Source of the DNA: Microbispora sp. ZYX-F-249
Lineage (GTDB): Bacteria > Actinomycetota > Actinomycetes > Streptosporangiales > Streptosporangiaceae
DNA: 64,000 nucleotides
Assembly (NCBI RefSeq): GCF_039649665.1
Contig: NZ_JBDJAW010000004.1
Location: 62,001-126,000, forward strand
Direction of reading: 5' to 3'
Made by a program: the position numbers and the translations under genes. The notes beneath the pieces were generated by a model, which was given only the letters and a program-made list of their open reading frames with translations, ran no database searches and was not told the origin of the DNA. Positions 23,957-31,959 of the stretch are shown one piece after another (the stretch's first letter is position 1; each line of letters opens with the position of its first letter).

Positions 23957-24361
23957 CTATCCGCGGTCCTCGCGCTCCGCCTCGGCTATCGACTCGTCGA
24001 TCCTCGACGTGGCCGAGCTGCCGTCCCACAGGAGCTGGGAGGCGACCATCGACGCCTCTCCCGAAGGGGTCAGCGCGGTCTCGATCGTCCCGCCGGGCGC
24101 GACGTCCCGCTCGACCTCGTCGATCTCTTCGGGGCCGGTGGCCTCGGCGGCCTGCCTGGCGTTCTCCGCCCGCGGCCGCGGCATCGCGCCGCCGTGGGCG
24201 TCGCCGGCCTTGCCGGGGTCCTGGGTCTGTGCGGCGACGCCTGCGACGTCACCGGTGCGTTCCGCTGCGTTGTCTCGATCTGCGTTGTCTCGATCTGCGT
24301 TGTCTCGATCTGCGTTGTCTCGATCTGGGTTGTCTCGATCTGGGTTGTCTCGATCGCTCAC
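23957..24361 (-). CDS. Acidic low-complexity protein with DRDN repeats
   Basis: A 134-residue hydrophilic protein. The N-terminus is made of about six DRDN(P/A) units encoded by a 15-bp tandem repeat; the rest is acidic and Ala/Glu-rich, with a more ordered-looking end (IETALTPSGEASMVASQLL). The GTG at 24361 starts directly before the repeats; a TTG 11 codons upstream is an alternative, and neither has a good ribosome site. I recognise no family. It lies 57 nt after the MaoC gene and may be co-transcribed with it and murB. Confidence 0.5.
   Translation of the reverse strand: MSDRDNPDRDNPDRDNADRDNADRDNADRDNAAERTGDVAGVAAQTQDPGKAGDAHGGAMPRPRAENARQAAEATGPEEIDEVERDVAPGGTIETALTPSGEASMVASQLLWDGSSATSRIDESIAEAEREDRG
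24266..24355. repeat. Six-copy 15-bp tandem repeat inside a coding region
   Basis: Six exact-length units of TGCGTTGTCTCGATC; four carry TGCG and two carry TGGG. Being a multiple of three, copy number can change without shifting the frame of the minus-strand gene, which reads them as DRDNA or DRDNP. Confidence 0.9.
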
Positions 24362-24418
24362 GATCCGACCGCTACCCAGCACCGCCGCGGCCAATCGGAC
24401 CGGCCCGGAGGGGCACGG

Positions 24419-24847
24419 TCAGGAGAGCTGAACCACCGCGCGGGCCTTGGACAGGACCCGGGAGTCGCCGGACTTCGCGGTCAGCGCGACGACGACACGC
24501 TTGTCCTCGCGCTTCTCCTCGACGATCCCGCTGATCGTGATCGTCGCGCCGTTGTCGTCGTCCGGCACCACGACCATGGACGAGAAGCGGACGCCGTACT
24601 CCACCACCGCGCCGGGGTCGCCGGCCCAGTCCGTCACGAACCGGCCGCCCTGCGCCATCGTGTACATGCCGTGCGCGATGACGTCGGGCAGGCCGACCGC
24701 CTTCGCGTACCGCTCGTTCCAGTGGATGGGGTTGAAGTCGCCGGAGGCGCCGGCGTACCTGACCAGGTCCACCCGGCGGACCATGTACTCGACGGCCGGG
24801 ATCTGCTGGCCGGCCTCCACCTCGTCGTACTTCACCGTCGCCGCCAT
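24419..24847 (-). CDS. MaoC-like dehydratase, HadB-type subunit
   Basis: A 142-residue single hot-dog-fold protein. The hydratase motif is present as GASGDFNPIHWNERYAKAVG (catalytic Asp and His) followed by DVIAHGMYTMA. With the gene 1 nt upstream it should form a heterodimeric (R)-hydroxyacyl thioester dehydratase, the arrangement known for HadAB in mycobacteria. In non-mycolate actinomycetes the pair probably serves general fatty acid or related acyl chain synthesis. The ATG is at 24847. Confidence 0.88.
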   Translation of the reverse strand: MAATVKYDEVEAGQQIPAVEYMVRRVDLVRYAGASGDFNPIHWNERYAKAVGLPDVIAHGMYTMAQGGRFVTDWAGDPGAVVEYGVRFSSMVVVPDDDNGATITISGIVEEKREDKRVVVALTAKSGDSRVLSKARAVVQLS

Positions 24848-24848
24848 G

Positions 24849-25298
24849 TCAGGCCGCCCCTCCCCGCTCCACGATGACGTTGTAGGTCCGGCAGACCAGC
24901 TCGCCGGAGGTGGTGGAGACGTCGCTGCGCAGGGTCAGGAACTCGTTGCGCCCGACGCTGCGGATCTCCGCGATGGTCGAGGCGCACACCAGCTCGTCGC
25001 CCGCGTGGATGGGCCTCTCGTACTCGAACCGCTGCTCGCCGTGCACGACCATGGAGAAGTCGAGCCCGAGCTCGGGGTCGGCGAGCGCCTCACCGGTACC
25101 GAGAAGGCTGAACACGATGGGGAACGTGGGCGGCGCGACGACGTCCGGATGCCCGGCCGCCACGGCGGCCTGCCTGTCGTGGTAGATCGGGTTGGAGTCG
25201 CCGATCGCGGTGGCGAACTCGCTGATCTTCACGCGGCTGACCTCGTAGGGCGCGGACGACGCGTACGTCCGCCCGACGAAATCACGGTTCAAAGCCAT
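24849..25298 (-). CDS. MaoC-N/FAS1-like dehydratase, HadA-type subunit
   Basis: A 149-residue hot-dog protein (UPF0336 / MaoC N-terminal type). It begins ALNRDFVGRTYASSAPYEVS, has the degenerate AIGDSNPIYHDRQAAVAAG motif and ends with a strand pair CRTYNVIVERG. It is the stabilising or partly catalytic partner of the HadB-type protein encoded next. The ATG at 25298 is preceded by AAGGAGC about 9 nt upstream, and an upstream start would add 19 non-homologous residues. It follows rpmG in the conserved actinobacterial order. Confidence 0.88.
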   Translation of the reverse strand: MALNRDFVGRTYASSAPYEVSRVKISEFATAIGDSNPIYHDRQAAVAAGHPDVVAPPTFPIVFSLLGTGEALADPELGLDFSMVVHGEQRFEYERPIHAGDELVCASTIAEIRSVGRNEFLTLRSDVSTTSGELVCRTYNVIVERGGAA

Positions 25299-25360
25299 CG
25301 GGCCGGGGCTCCTTCTGCTGAGCGGGTAGGCCGTACCGTAACAGAACCCGGACACGACAA

Positions 25361-25387
25361 ACCGGCGTCCCCGCGGGGAACGCCGGT
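25361..25387 (-). terminator. Hairpin between rpmG and the dehydratase pair
   Basis: ACCGGCGT-CCCC and GGGG-A-ACGCCGGT pair in a near-perfect stem with a 2-nt turn, 60 nt after the rpmG stop. It may end or attenuate the rpmG transcript before the downstream dehydratase genes. Confidence 0.55.
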
Positions 25388-25446
25388 GTCGGAAGTGCGA
25401 TGGGGTTCCGAAGTGGTGCCTGCGCGGACCGCGCCGCGTACCGGAA

Positions 25447-25611
25447 CTAGCGGGTCTCGCGGTGCGCCCGGTGCGTCTTGCAGTTGGGGCAGTACTTCTT
25501 CAGCTCAAGCCGATCCGGGTCGTTGCGCCGGTTCTTCCGCGTGATGTAGTTGCGGTGCTTGCACTCCTGGCAGGCCAGCGTGATCTTCGGCCTAACGTCT
25601 GTGGCAGCCAC
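25447..25611 (-). CDS. rpmG: 50S ribosomal protein L33, zinc-binding (C+) type
   Basis: A 54-residue L33 with the usual [16 protein letters not shown] start and [18 protein letters not shown] end. Both CxxC pairs are present, so this is the zinc-containing form. Zur-repressed paralogues normally lack the cysteines; no Zur-like box is seen here. The GTG at 25611 is the family-standard start, with AAAGG 9 nt upstream. Confidence 0.97.
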   Translation of the reverse strand: MAATDVRPKITLACQECKHRNYITRKNRRNDPDRLELKKYCPNCKTHRAHRETR

Positions 25612-25690
25612 GTGGGAGTGCCTTTCTGCGTTCGGGACTACTGGACAACCCACGCCGGGGCCGTCTTGTGCAGATGACCCGGGAGGGTAG

Positions 25691-25764
25691 TAGCGGAGGC
25701 CGGACTTGAACCGGCGACACAGCGATTATGAGCCGCTTGCTCTGCCTGACTGAGCTACTCCGCC
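25691..25764 (-). tRNA. tRNA-Met (CAT), elongator type
   Basis: The minus strand folds as a cloverleaf: acceptor GGCGGAG with CTCCGCT (terminal G-U), D arm GCTC..GAGC, anticodon loop with CAT in GGCTCATAATC and T arm GCCGG-TTCAAGT-CCGGC. CCA is not encoded. The initiator hallmarks (three G-C pairs before the anticodon loop, unpaired first base) are absent, so it is the elongator. Confidence 0.93.
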
Positions 25765-25942
25765 TTGGCCGGAAATCGGATCCGGCCACGCAAGGATACC
25801 CGACCTGTACGGCTATTCGCGCATCGGGATCAGCCATGATCGAGGTCGGTCTTCCCATGGGAATGAGACATCCCCACCAAGCCGAAAGCCCCACCCGGCA
25901 GCATCAGTCAGAAACACTGCTTGGATAGGACTTCTCGACTAG

Positions 25943-26015
25943 AGCCCCCAAACGGAATCGAACCGTTGACCTTCTCCTTACCATGGAGACGCTCTGCCGA
26001 CTGAGCTATAGGGGC
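25943..26015 (-). tRNA. tRNA-Thr (GGT)
   Basis: The minus strand gives acceptor GCCCCTA with TGGGGGC, D arm GCTC..GAGC, anticodon stem TCTCC/GGAGA with loop ATGGTAA (anticodon GGT) and T arm AACGG-TTCGATT-CCGTT. CCA is not encoded. It lies 178 nt upstream of tRNA-Met in the transcription direction. Confidence 0.93.
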
Positions 26016-26109
26016 GGGTCCGCCGGCCGCTCTCGCGTTGCGGACAGGTGTAACCATACACGGCCACGGCGGCCTACGCGAATTCGAATCACCCGCGTGG
26101 CGGGCCGCC

Positions 26110-26562
26110 TCAGGGCGTCGGCAGGACTCCGGACAGGTCGGCCTCGGGCCGATGCCGGGCGGGCACGTCGGCCGTGACCGCGTAGCGGCTGAAGTAGCCC
26201 TTGCCCTTGACCGGGATCACGCTGCTCAACGTCACCGTGGCGTCGTACGGCGCGTCCGCGCACTCGGGCAGGCACCAGGTGCCGCTGAGTTTGCCCGCAC
26301 CGGTCGCCCGGGTCGGTCCCCAGGTCCGCCAGGTGACCGCGCTCATCGCGCTGAACTCCGAGAGCACGAGGTTCGCCGGCCGCTGGTCGGGCCTGCCCCG
26401 CTCGGCGTCCCGGAAGTTGAGCACGTACACCGGCGTCTCGGCCGCGGGATCCGCGGGCGCCGACCCGCAGCCGCCCAGTACGGCGGCGAGTGCGCTCACG
26501 GTGACGAGCAGACCGGCGGGCAGACGGGCGGGCAGACGGGCGGGCAGGGCAGGCAGGCGCAT
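26110..26562 (-). CDS. Putative lipoprotein
   Basis: A 150-residue exported lipoprotein. The signal peptide is unusual: it begins with a repeated PARLPARLPAG stretch (encoded by short GGGCGGGCAGAC repeats at about 26515-26555), then a hydrophobic core and lipobox LGGC. The mature part has a Cys pair (TWCLPECADAP) and a beta-rich look. No family is recognised. The ATG at 26562 has GAGGGGGA upstream. It stands between the tRNA pair and another small gene. Confidence 0.75.
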   Translation of the reverse strand: MRLPALPARLPARLPAGLLVTVSALAAVLGGCGSAPADPAAETPVYVLNFRDAERGRPDQRPANLVLSEFSAMSAVTWRTWGPTRATGAGKLSGTWCLPECADAPYDATVTLSSVIPVKGKGYFSRYAVTADVPARHRPEADLSGVLPTP

Positions 26563-26621
26563 CGATTCCCCCTCGGCACTGTGAGTGCCCAGGGCCCGCG
26601 ACTGTTACGCCTGTGACCTGG

Positions 26622-26831
26622 CTATCTGACGGCCGTACGGGCGTCGCCGGCCCGGACGGGCAGCGGAATCACCTCGCACAGGTCGGCGAGGTCGACATAC
26701 CGGGCGACCTCCTCGACCGACAGGCAGTCGGCGACCACCCGGCCGTGGCGCCGCACCCGCAGCACCTGGCGGTCGTGGCGGTACGCGGGAACGATCTCGT
26801 AACCGTCCGGTCCCACCCATCGGCTGTCCAT
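26622..26831 (-). CDS. Small conserved-looking hypothetical protein
   Basis: A 69-residue protein starting MDSRWVGPDGYEIVPAYRHD, then LRVRRHGRVVADCLSVEEVA and RYVDLADLCEVIPL. It has an ordered alpha/beta pattern and looks like a compact globular domain seen in other actinomycetes, with no assigned function that I know. No ribosome site is visible before the ATG; TAGTTT sits just upstream, so the message may be leaderless. Confidence 0.65.
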   Translation of the reverse strand: MDSRWVGPDGYEIVPAYRHDRQVLRVRRHGRVVADCLSVEEVARYVDLADLCEVIPLPVRAGDARTAVR

Positions 26832-26974
26832 GACGGACCAAACTAGCGGGTTCTCCCCACGCCTATCTCCCGTCCCATGGGAATCGGCCTTAAGTAGGGT
26901 CTTAACCGACCCCAAGTGCCCGGCCGCACAGTGAGCGCGACATACCGCCGTTCCCGCTCATGAAGGGTCCCCCG

Positions 26975-27595
26975 ATGTCCGACACCCCCAACCTGCTGGG
27001 CTTCCGCATCACGCACCGGGCGATGCGGGCCGACTCCCGGCGCCTCGCCGACGTCACCGCCGAGATCGCCGCGGGCCGGCAGCCGTGCGGGCCGGAACGC
27101 GCCGCCGCCATCAGCGAGTACGTCACCAAGCTGTGCCGCGGCATCCACCACCATCACAAGGCGGAGGACGACCGCCTGTGGCCCCTGCTCGTCCGGTCGG
27201 CGGGCGCCGAGGTCGACCTGAGCGAGCTGAGCGAGGACCACTCCGAGCTCGACCCGCTGCTGGAGGAGATCCGGTCCGTCGCGGGCGACCCGGCCGAGCT
27301 GGCCAAGCCGCTGCGCCGGCTGGCGGACCTGCTCGACGAGCACATCGAGGAGGAGGAGCGCACGATCTTCCCGATCATCATGCGGCACGTGTCCGGCAAG
27401 GACTGGGAGGAGCTGGAGCAGTACGTCCGCAAGGGCGGCGACGTGCGCTTCGAGCTGCCGAGGATCGAGCAGCACGCGCGGCCGGAGGAGATGGCGGAGC
27501 TGCGTGCGCTGGCCGGGCCCGTGCTGGTCGTCATGCTGGCGGTGCTGCGCCGCGCCCACCGGCGCCGCGAGCGCCTCATCTTCGGCGCCGCGTGA
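26975..27595 (+). CDS. Hemerythrin-domain protein
   Basis: A 206-residue HHE-type hemerythrin. Iron-ligand histidines are visible in helix 1 (FRITHRAMRADSRR), in CRGIHHHHKAEDD, in LSEDHSELD and in LLDEHIEEEERTIFP, with a last candidate in RIEQHARPEE. Such diiron proteins sense or scavenge oxygen or nitric oxide. The ATG at 26975 is chosen over 26960 because AAGGG lies 7 nt before it. It is convergent with the SARP gene and overlaps its end by 20 nt. Confidence 0.88.
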   Translation: MSDTPNLLGFRITHRAMRADSRRLADVTAEIAAGRQPCGPERAAAISEYVTKLCRGIHHHHKAEDDRLWPLLVRSAGAEVDLSELSEDHSELDPLLEEIRSVAGDPAELAKPLRRLADLLDEHIEEEERTIFPIIMRHVSGKDWEELEQYVRKGGDVRFELPRIEQHARPEEMAELRALAGPVLVVMLAVLRRAHRRRERLIFGAA

Positions 27596-30500
27596 GCGCC
27601 GCGTCGTCGAGCCCACGGCGGGCGGCCTCCTCCCAGTGCGGGGAGCCGACCTGCCGGGCGACCTCGGCTGCCCGCAGGTAGTGGGCCCCGGCGTCGCCGG
27701 GCCGCCCCAGGAACACCGCCAGGTCGCCGAGCGTGTGCGCCACCGGCCCCAGCGTGACCGAGCCCGAGTGCAGGCCGGCCAGCTCGCCGTCGTACGGCAG
27801 GAGCAGCCGGTAGCACTCCCCGGCCACCTCCGGGTCGCCCAGCTCGATCGCGTTGTCCGAGCGGAGAGCCATGAACACGAGCCAGTAGTAGTCCCGGCGA
27901 GGGGCGCGTAGGGGAGCCCAGACCGCGCGGGCCTCCTCCGTGCGGCCGGCGCCGGTGAGCGCCCGCGCGTACAGCTCGCCGGCGTCCTGCGGCAGGCGTT
28001 CCCACAGGGCGGCGAGCTCCTCGACCGAGTCGTGGACCCGTCCCGCCGCCAGCTTGACCACGAAGCGGCCGACCGCTCCCACCATCGCGCCGTTGGCGTC
28101 ACCGGTGCTGGCCAGCTGCTCCCCGAGCTGTGAGTAGACGCTCTCGGCCCGCTCGAACTCACCCCTGACCAGCAGGTGCAGGGCGTCGAGGAAGCCGAGG
28201 ATGCCGAGGGCCAGGCCGAGCTGGCCGCTCGTCGACAGCTCCATGGCCTTGTCGGCGTGCCGGCGCGCCGTCGTCCAGTCGTTGCGGCCCAGCGCGGCCA
28301 TGAGCAGCGAGAAGTGGCCGAGCGTCTGATAGCCGAGGAGCCCGGCGGCGGCCGAGGCGGCCAGCAGATCGTGCCCGAGCCTCTCCAGGTCGTCCCGCCT
28401 GTCCGGGGTCAGGCAGACCCAGTAGCGGCCGTTGAGCGCCATGCACCGCAGCCGCGGGTCGCCGAGGGCGTCCGCGATCGCCAGCGCCTCCCCACCGGCC
28501 GCCTCGATGCGCTCCGCGTCGTGTCCTTCGAGCGCGTGGCAGAGGGCGACGAGCATCCGGCAGCGCAGTTCCCCGGCCTCCGCGGGCAGCGACTCCTCGA
28601 TCGCCCGGACGAGATCGGTGTCGAGCACGCGGTCCGGCTGGATGGTCCAGATGACCGGCGCGTCGAGCGAGGACACCGCCCGCGCCACCGCGTCCCTGCC
28701 GCCCATCCGGCGGGCGACCGCCAGCGCCCTCGTCCGGTTGCGCACCGCCGTGATCACGTCGCCCGCGTGCGCCTGCGCGGACACCAGACGGCACAGGAGG
28801 TCGAGGCGGACGTCCCGATGCGCGTCGTCGGTCCCCTCGCTCAGCAGGTCGAGCGCGCCCAGCGCGCCCTGCAGCAGCCCGGCCGCCTCCCTGTGGGCGT
28901 AGAGCGCGGCGGCCTGCCCGGCGGCCCGCGCCGCGTACTCGGCCGCCGTGAGGGCGGTCGCGGTCGTCGCGGCGGCGAGCGCGTGGTGCCCGAGCGCCCC
29001 CACGTCGCCAGGGCGCACCCGCTCCAGCGCCGTCAGGACCTTGCCGTGCATCCGCGCCCGGCGCAGCCGCGGGATGTCCTCGTACAACGTCTCGCGGACG
29101 AGCACGTGGGCGAACCGGACACGGCCGGGGCGGGGCTCCTCCAGCAGGCCGGACAGCACGCCCGCCTCCAGGCCGTCGAGCACCGTCTCCTCGTCCGCTC
29201 CCGGCAGGGCGACCAGCACGTCCGCGTCGGCCTCGCGACCGAGGACGGCGGCCGTGCGCAGCGTGGTCTGCGCCGTCGCGGGCAGCCGGGCGAGGCGGCG
29301 GCGGATGAGGTCGCGCACGCCGGGCGGCAGCGCGTGGGCCGCCGAGGGGCCGTCCACCGCGAGCAGCCGGGCCGTCTCGGTCACGAACAGCGGGTTGCCG
29401 CCGGTCCGCTCGGTGACCGTGCGCGCCGTGGCCTCGTCGACCTCCGTGCCGGAGCGTGCCGTGAGCAGGCGGGCCACCTCCGGCTCGCCCAGGCCGCCCA
29501 GGGTGATGTGCTCCACCGTCTGCACGGCGAGCGCAGCGGCGGTGGCCGTGAGGTCGTCGCCCGCCTCGGCCGGCCGATGCGTCAGCAGGACGAGGACCGG
29601 CGTCCGGGTCAGGCGGCCCGCCAGGTGACGCAGGAGCTGGAGGGTCTCCTCGTCGGCCCGGTGCACGTCCTCCAGCACGATCAGCAGCGGTCCGGGCACG
29701 CCCTCCAGGTAGTCGCCGGCCGCCCGCGCCAGCCAGAACTGGCCCACGGGCGCGGCGTCGTCGGTCAGCAGAGGCGCCAGCCGGGCCGCGGTCTCCGGCT
29801 CGGGCGGGCAGGTCGCGGACAGCTCCCGCAGCACCTCGCTCCACGCCCAGGCGGGCGGCACGCCGCCGGTCGTCTCGGGGCAGCGGCCGACCACGGTCTG
29901 CCAGCCGTCCCCGGCCAGGCGCCGCACGAGCGCGTCGGCCAGCGTGCTCTTGCCCGAGCCCGCCTCGCCACCGAGCCACACGATGCGGAAACCGGCCCCG
30001 GCCTGCTCGGCCGCGGCGGCCAGCCGGGACAGCTCCGCCGTACGGCCGACCATGCGGGGGGAAGCGGAGTCCGGGGCGGGCGCGGGAACCGGGATCACGA
30101 GCTCCGGAACTGCGGGGACCGCGTCGAGCGACTCGGCCTGCGCGAGGATGTCCGACTCCAGCGCGCGCAGGGCGGGCCCGGGGTCGACGCCGAGCTGCTC
30201 GGCGAGCAGGGTGCGCGTCCGGCGCAGGGCCGCGAGCGCCTCCCCCTGCCGCCCGGCCCGGTAGTAGGCGAGCGCGAGCAGCCGAACGGCGTTCTCCCGC
30301 AGGGGATGCGCGGTGAGGTGACGCTCCAGCTCCGGGACGACCTCGGCGTGACGGCCGAGCGCGAGCCCGGCCTCGGCGCGGTACTCCACCGCGACCGCCC
30401 GCAGCTCGTTCAGATGGACCACTTCGGGGACGGCCCACTCCTCCTCGGTGAACTCCGCGTACGCCGGGCCGGTCCACAGCGCCAGGGCCTCGTCCACGGC

Positions 30501-30887
30501 CTCCAGCGCGTTCGCGGGCCGCCCCTCGGCGAGCAGACCGGCGGCGGCCTCGACCAGCCGGGGAAAGCGCCAGGCGTCCACGTCGCCGGGCTCCAGCGCC
30601 AGGCGGTATCCGGGGGGAGCGCTGACCAGCACGCGGGCGGCGGCGCGGGGGGCGCGGTCCGGCTCCAGGGCCCGCCGCAGGTTCGACACGTAGACCTGGA
30701 GCGCGGCCAGCGCGCGCGGCGGCGGCTGCCCCCGCCACAGGTCGTCGACGAACCGGTCGGTCGACACCACGTGCCCCTGGGCGCCCACCAGCCGGGCCAG
30801 CACGGCGCGCTGGAGCGAGGTCCCGAGGTCCGCGGGGCGCCCGTCGACCTCTGCCGCAATTCGCCCCAAAACGCGCACTTTTACCAT
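27576..30887 (-). CDS. SARP-family regulator with BTAD, ATPase and TPR-like domains
   Basis: A 1103-residue AfsR/DnrI-type regulator. An OmpR-like winged helix spans about 1-95 (RVLGRIAAEVDGRP), BTAD about 100-245 (HLNELRAVAVEYRAEAGLAL). A STAND-type ATPase follows, with Walker A GGEAGSGKS (306-314) and Walker B LLIVLEDVHRADE, and helical repeats fill the C-terminal half. SARPs usually activate secondary-metabolite or morphological genes. The window shows no biosynthetic cluster beside it, so targets are likely elsewhere. The start is ATG at 30887; the NlpC gene ends 19 nt upstream on the same strand. Confidence 0.92.
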   Translation of the reverse strand: MVKVRVLGRIAAEVDGRPADLGTSLQRAVLARLVGAQGHVVSTDRFVDDLWRGQPPPRALAALQVYVSNLRRALEPDRAPRAAARVLVSAPPGYRLALEPGDVDAWRFPRLVEAAAGLLAEGRPANALEAVDEALALWTGPAYAEFTEEEWAVPEVVHLNELRAVAVEYRAEAGLALGRHAEVVPELERHLTAHPLRENAVRLLALAYYRAGRQGEALAALRRTRTLLAEQLGVDPGPALRALESDILAQAESLDAVPAVPELVIPVPAPAPDSASPRMVGRTAELSRLAAAAEQAGAGFRIVWLGGEAGSGKSTLADALVRRLAGDGWQTVVGRCPETTGGVPPAWAWSEVLRELSATCPPEPETAARLAPLLTDDAAPVGQFWLARAAGDYLEGVPGPLLIVLEDVHRADEETLQLLRHLAGRLTRTPVLVLLTHRPAEAGDDLTATAAALAVQTVEHITLGGLGEPEVARLLTARSGTEVDEATARTVTERTGGNPLFVTETARLLAVDGPSAAHALPPGVRDLIRRRLARLPATAQTTLRTAAVLGREADADVLVALPGADEETVLDGLEAGVLSGLLEEPRPGRVRFAHVLVRETLYEDIPRLRRARMHGKVLTALERVRPGDVGALGHHALAAATTATALTAAEYAARAAGQAAALYAHREAAGLLQGALGALDLLSEGTDDAHRDVRLDLLCRLVSAQAHAGDVITAVRNRTRALAVARRMGGRDAVARAVSSLDAPVIWTIQPDRVLDTDLVRAIEESLPAEAGELRCRMLVALCHALEGHDAERIEAAGGEALAIADALGDPRLRCMALNGRYWVCLTPDRRDDLERLGHDLLAASAAAGLLGYQTLGHFSLLMAALGRNDWTTARRHADKAMELSTSGQLGLALGILGFLDALHLLVRGEFERAESVYSQLGEQLASTGDANGAMVGAVGRFVVKLAAGRVHDSVEELAALWERLPQDAGELYARALTGAGRTEEARAVWAPLRAPRRDYYWLVFMALRSDNAIELGDPEVAGECYRLLLPYDGELAGLHSGSVTLGPVAHTLGDLAVFLGRPGDAGAHYLRAAEVARQVGSPHWEEAARRGLDDAALTRRRR

Positions 30888-30906
30888 GACGGAGCAAGCA
30901 TAGGGA

Positions 30907-31419
30907 TCAGGCCGGATAGTGGTAATAGCCGAGCAGGTCGTCCAGAACGCTCACGTCGTCCATGCGAATCCGTGTCCCGGTCGCGAACGCGTTGATCATC
31001 TTTCCCCCGCCGACGTACACCCCGACGTGGTGGGTCCTGCCCGGCCTGCCGTAGAAGACCAGGTCGCCGGGTTGCGGCACGCCGACCCGGCGCAGCCTGC
31101 CGAGGTGGTCGTCGGTGTTGCCTGGGCCGAGCACGTCCTCCCCGAAGGCCAGGCCGTACACCCAGCGGGTGAACCCCGAGCAGTCGAAACCGCGCGTCCG
31201 GCTCGCCGGGCAGGGCTTGATCGAGCCGCTGTAGCCCCGGCACGTCCCCTTCGACGGTCCCGGCCGCGCGGCGTGCCCTCCGCCCCACGAGTACGGAAGG
31301 GAGCCCTGCGCGGCGTACGCGACGGCGACGGCGCGGGACAGCTCCTCATCGAGCGGCGCCGACCCGGCGGCGGCCAGCGCGACGATCCCTCCGATCAGCA
31401 GCCGGCGCTTGATCCCCAT
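30907..31419 (-). CDS. Secreted NlpC/P60 peptidoglycan hydrolase
   Basis: A 170-residue exported cysteine peptidase. A signal peptide (IKRRLLIGGIVALAAAGSA) is followed by the NlpC/P60 domain, with catalytic Cys in RGFDCSGFTRWVYG and His in THHVGVYVGGGKMINA. VGVPQPGDLVFYG is a further family phrase. It should cut stem-peptide bonds of peptidoglycan. The ATG at 31419 starts the signal peptide; a TTG four codons earlier is an alternative. There is no second cell-wall-binding domain, so it is a minimal hydrolase. Confidence 0.88.
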   Translation of the reverse strand: MGIKRRLLIGGIVALAAAGSAPLDEELSRAVAVAYAAQGSLPYSWGGGHAARPGPSKGTCRGYSGSIKPCPASRTRGFDCSGFTRWVYGLAFGEDVLGPGNTDDHLGRLRRVGVPQPGDLVFYGRPGRTHHVGVYVGGGKMINAFATGTRIRMDDVSVLDDLLGYYHYPA

Positions 31420-31626
31420 GGATCGGGACAATAGCCACCCATCTTTTTATTGACCATGGAAGCTTTACCCCACTCGATCGACGCGCAGGAAGAGGATTGT
31501 TACTGTGAGTGCGGCTCAGCTCGTACGTTCATCGGCGTGTCGGTCGAAGCGCTTCGTCGGTCGCCCCGGACCTCCCGTCCCGTTCCCCGGTGGTCCCCGG
31601 CGCCAAGGAGAGCGAAGGGAACCACC

Positions 31627-31959
31627 GTGGAGACGTGGACGGCACAACCCCCTTCCCCCACCCGCTGGTGGGTGCTGGGGCTGCGCGGAGAGCTGGATCT
31701 CCACGCGGTCCGGCACCTGCGCGAGCCGCTGCGCACGCAGATCGAGGCCCACGGCCCGTGGCTGGCCATCGACCTGAGCGAGGTGCGGTTCATCGACACC
31801 ACGGGCGTGGGGCTGCTCGTGCGCCTGGTGCACAACCTGCGTGAGAGGGACGGCGACCTGGCGCTCATCGCGCCGGGCGGCCAGGTGCTGCGCATCCTGC
31901 GCTGGACCAACCTGACCCGGCTGTTCCGCGTCCTCGACACCGCCGACGCCCTCGATTAG
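31627..31959 (+). CDS. STAS-domain anti-sigma factor antagonist
   Basis: A 110-residue SpoIIAA/RsbV-like STAS protein. The core is GLRGELDLHAVRHL, then AIDLSEVRFIDTTGVGLLVRL with the phosphorylatable position in DTTG (Thr instead of the usual Ser), and ending LRILRWTNLTRLFRVLD. It would bind a cognate anti-sigma kinase when unphosphorylated and free a sigma factor; no kinase or sigma gene is next to it. The GTG at 31627 has GAAGGGAA upstream; an in-frame longer reading has no homologous content. Its end overlaps the PBP gene by 4 nt. Confidence 0.87.
   Translation: METWTAQPPSPTRWWVLGLRGELDLHAVRHLREPLRTQIEAHGPWLAIDLSEVRFIDTTGVGLLVRLVHNLRERDGDLALIAPGGQVLRILRWTNLTRLFRVLDTADALD

Noticed and set aside
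24266-24355. Short repeats considered as a CRISPR array
   Set aside because: Units are contiguous 15-mers without spacers and lie in frame in a coding region; no cas genes are present.
25765-25942. Gap between tRNA-Met and tRNA-Thr searched for a third tRNA
   Set aside because: No T-arm GGTTC-type signal or cloverleaf on either strand.
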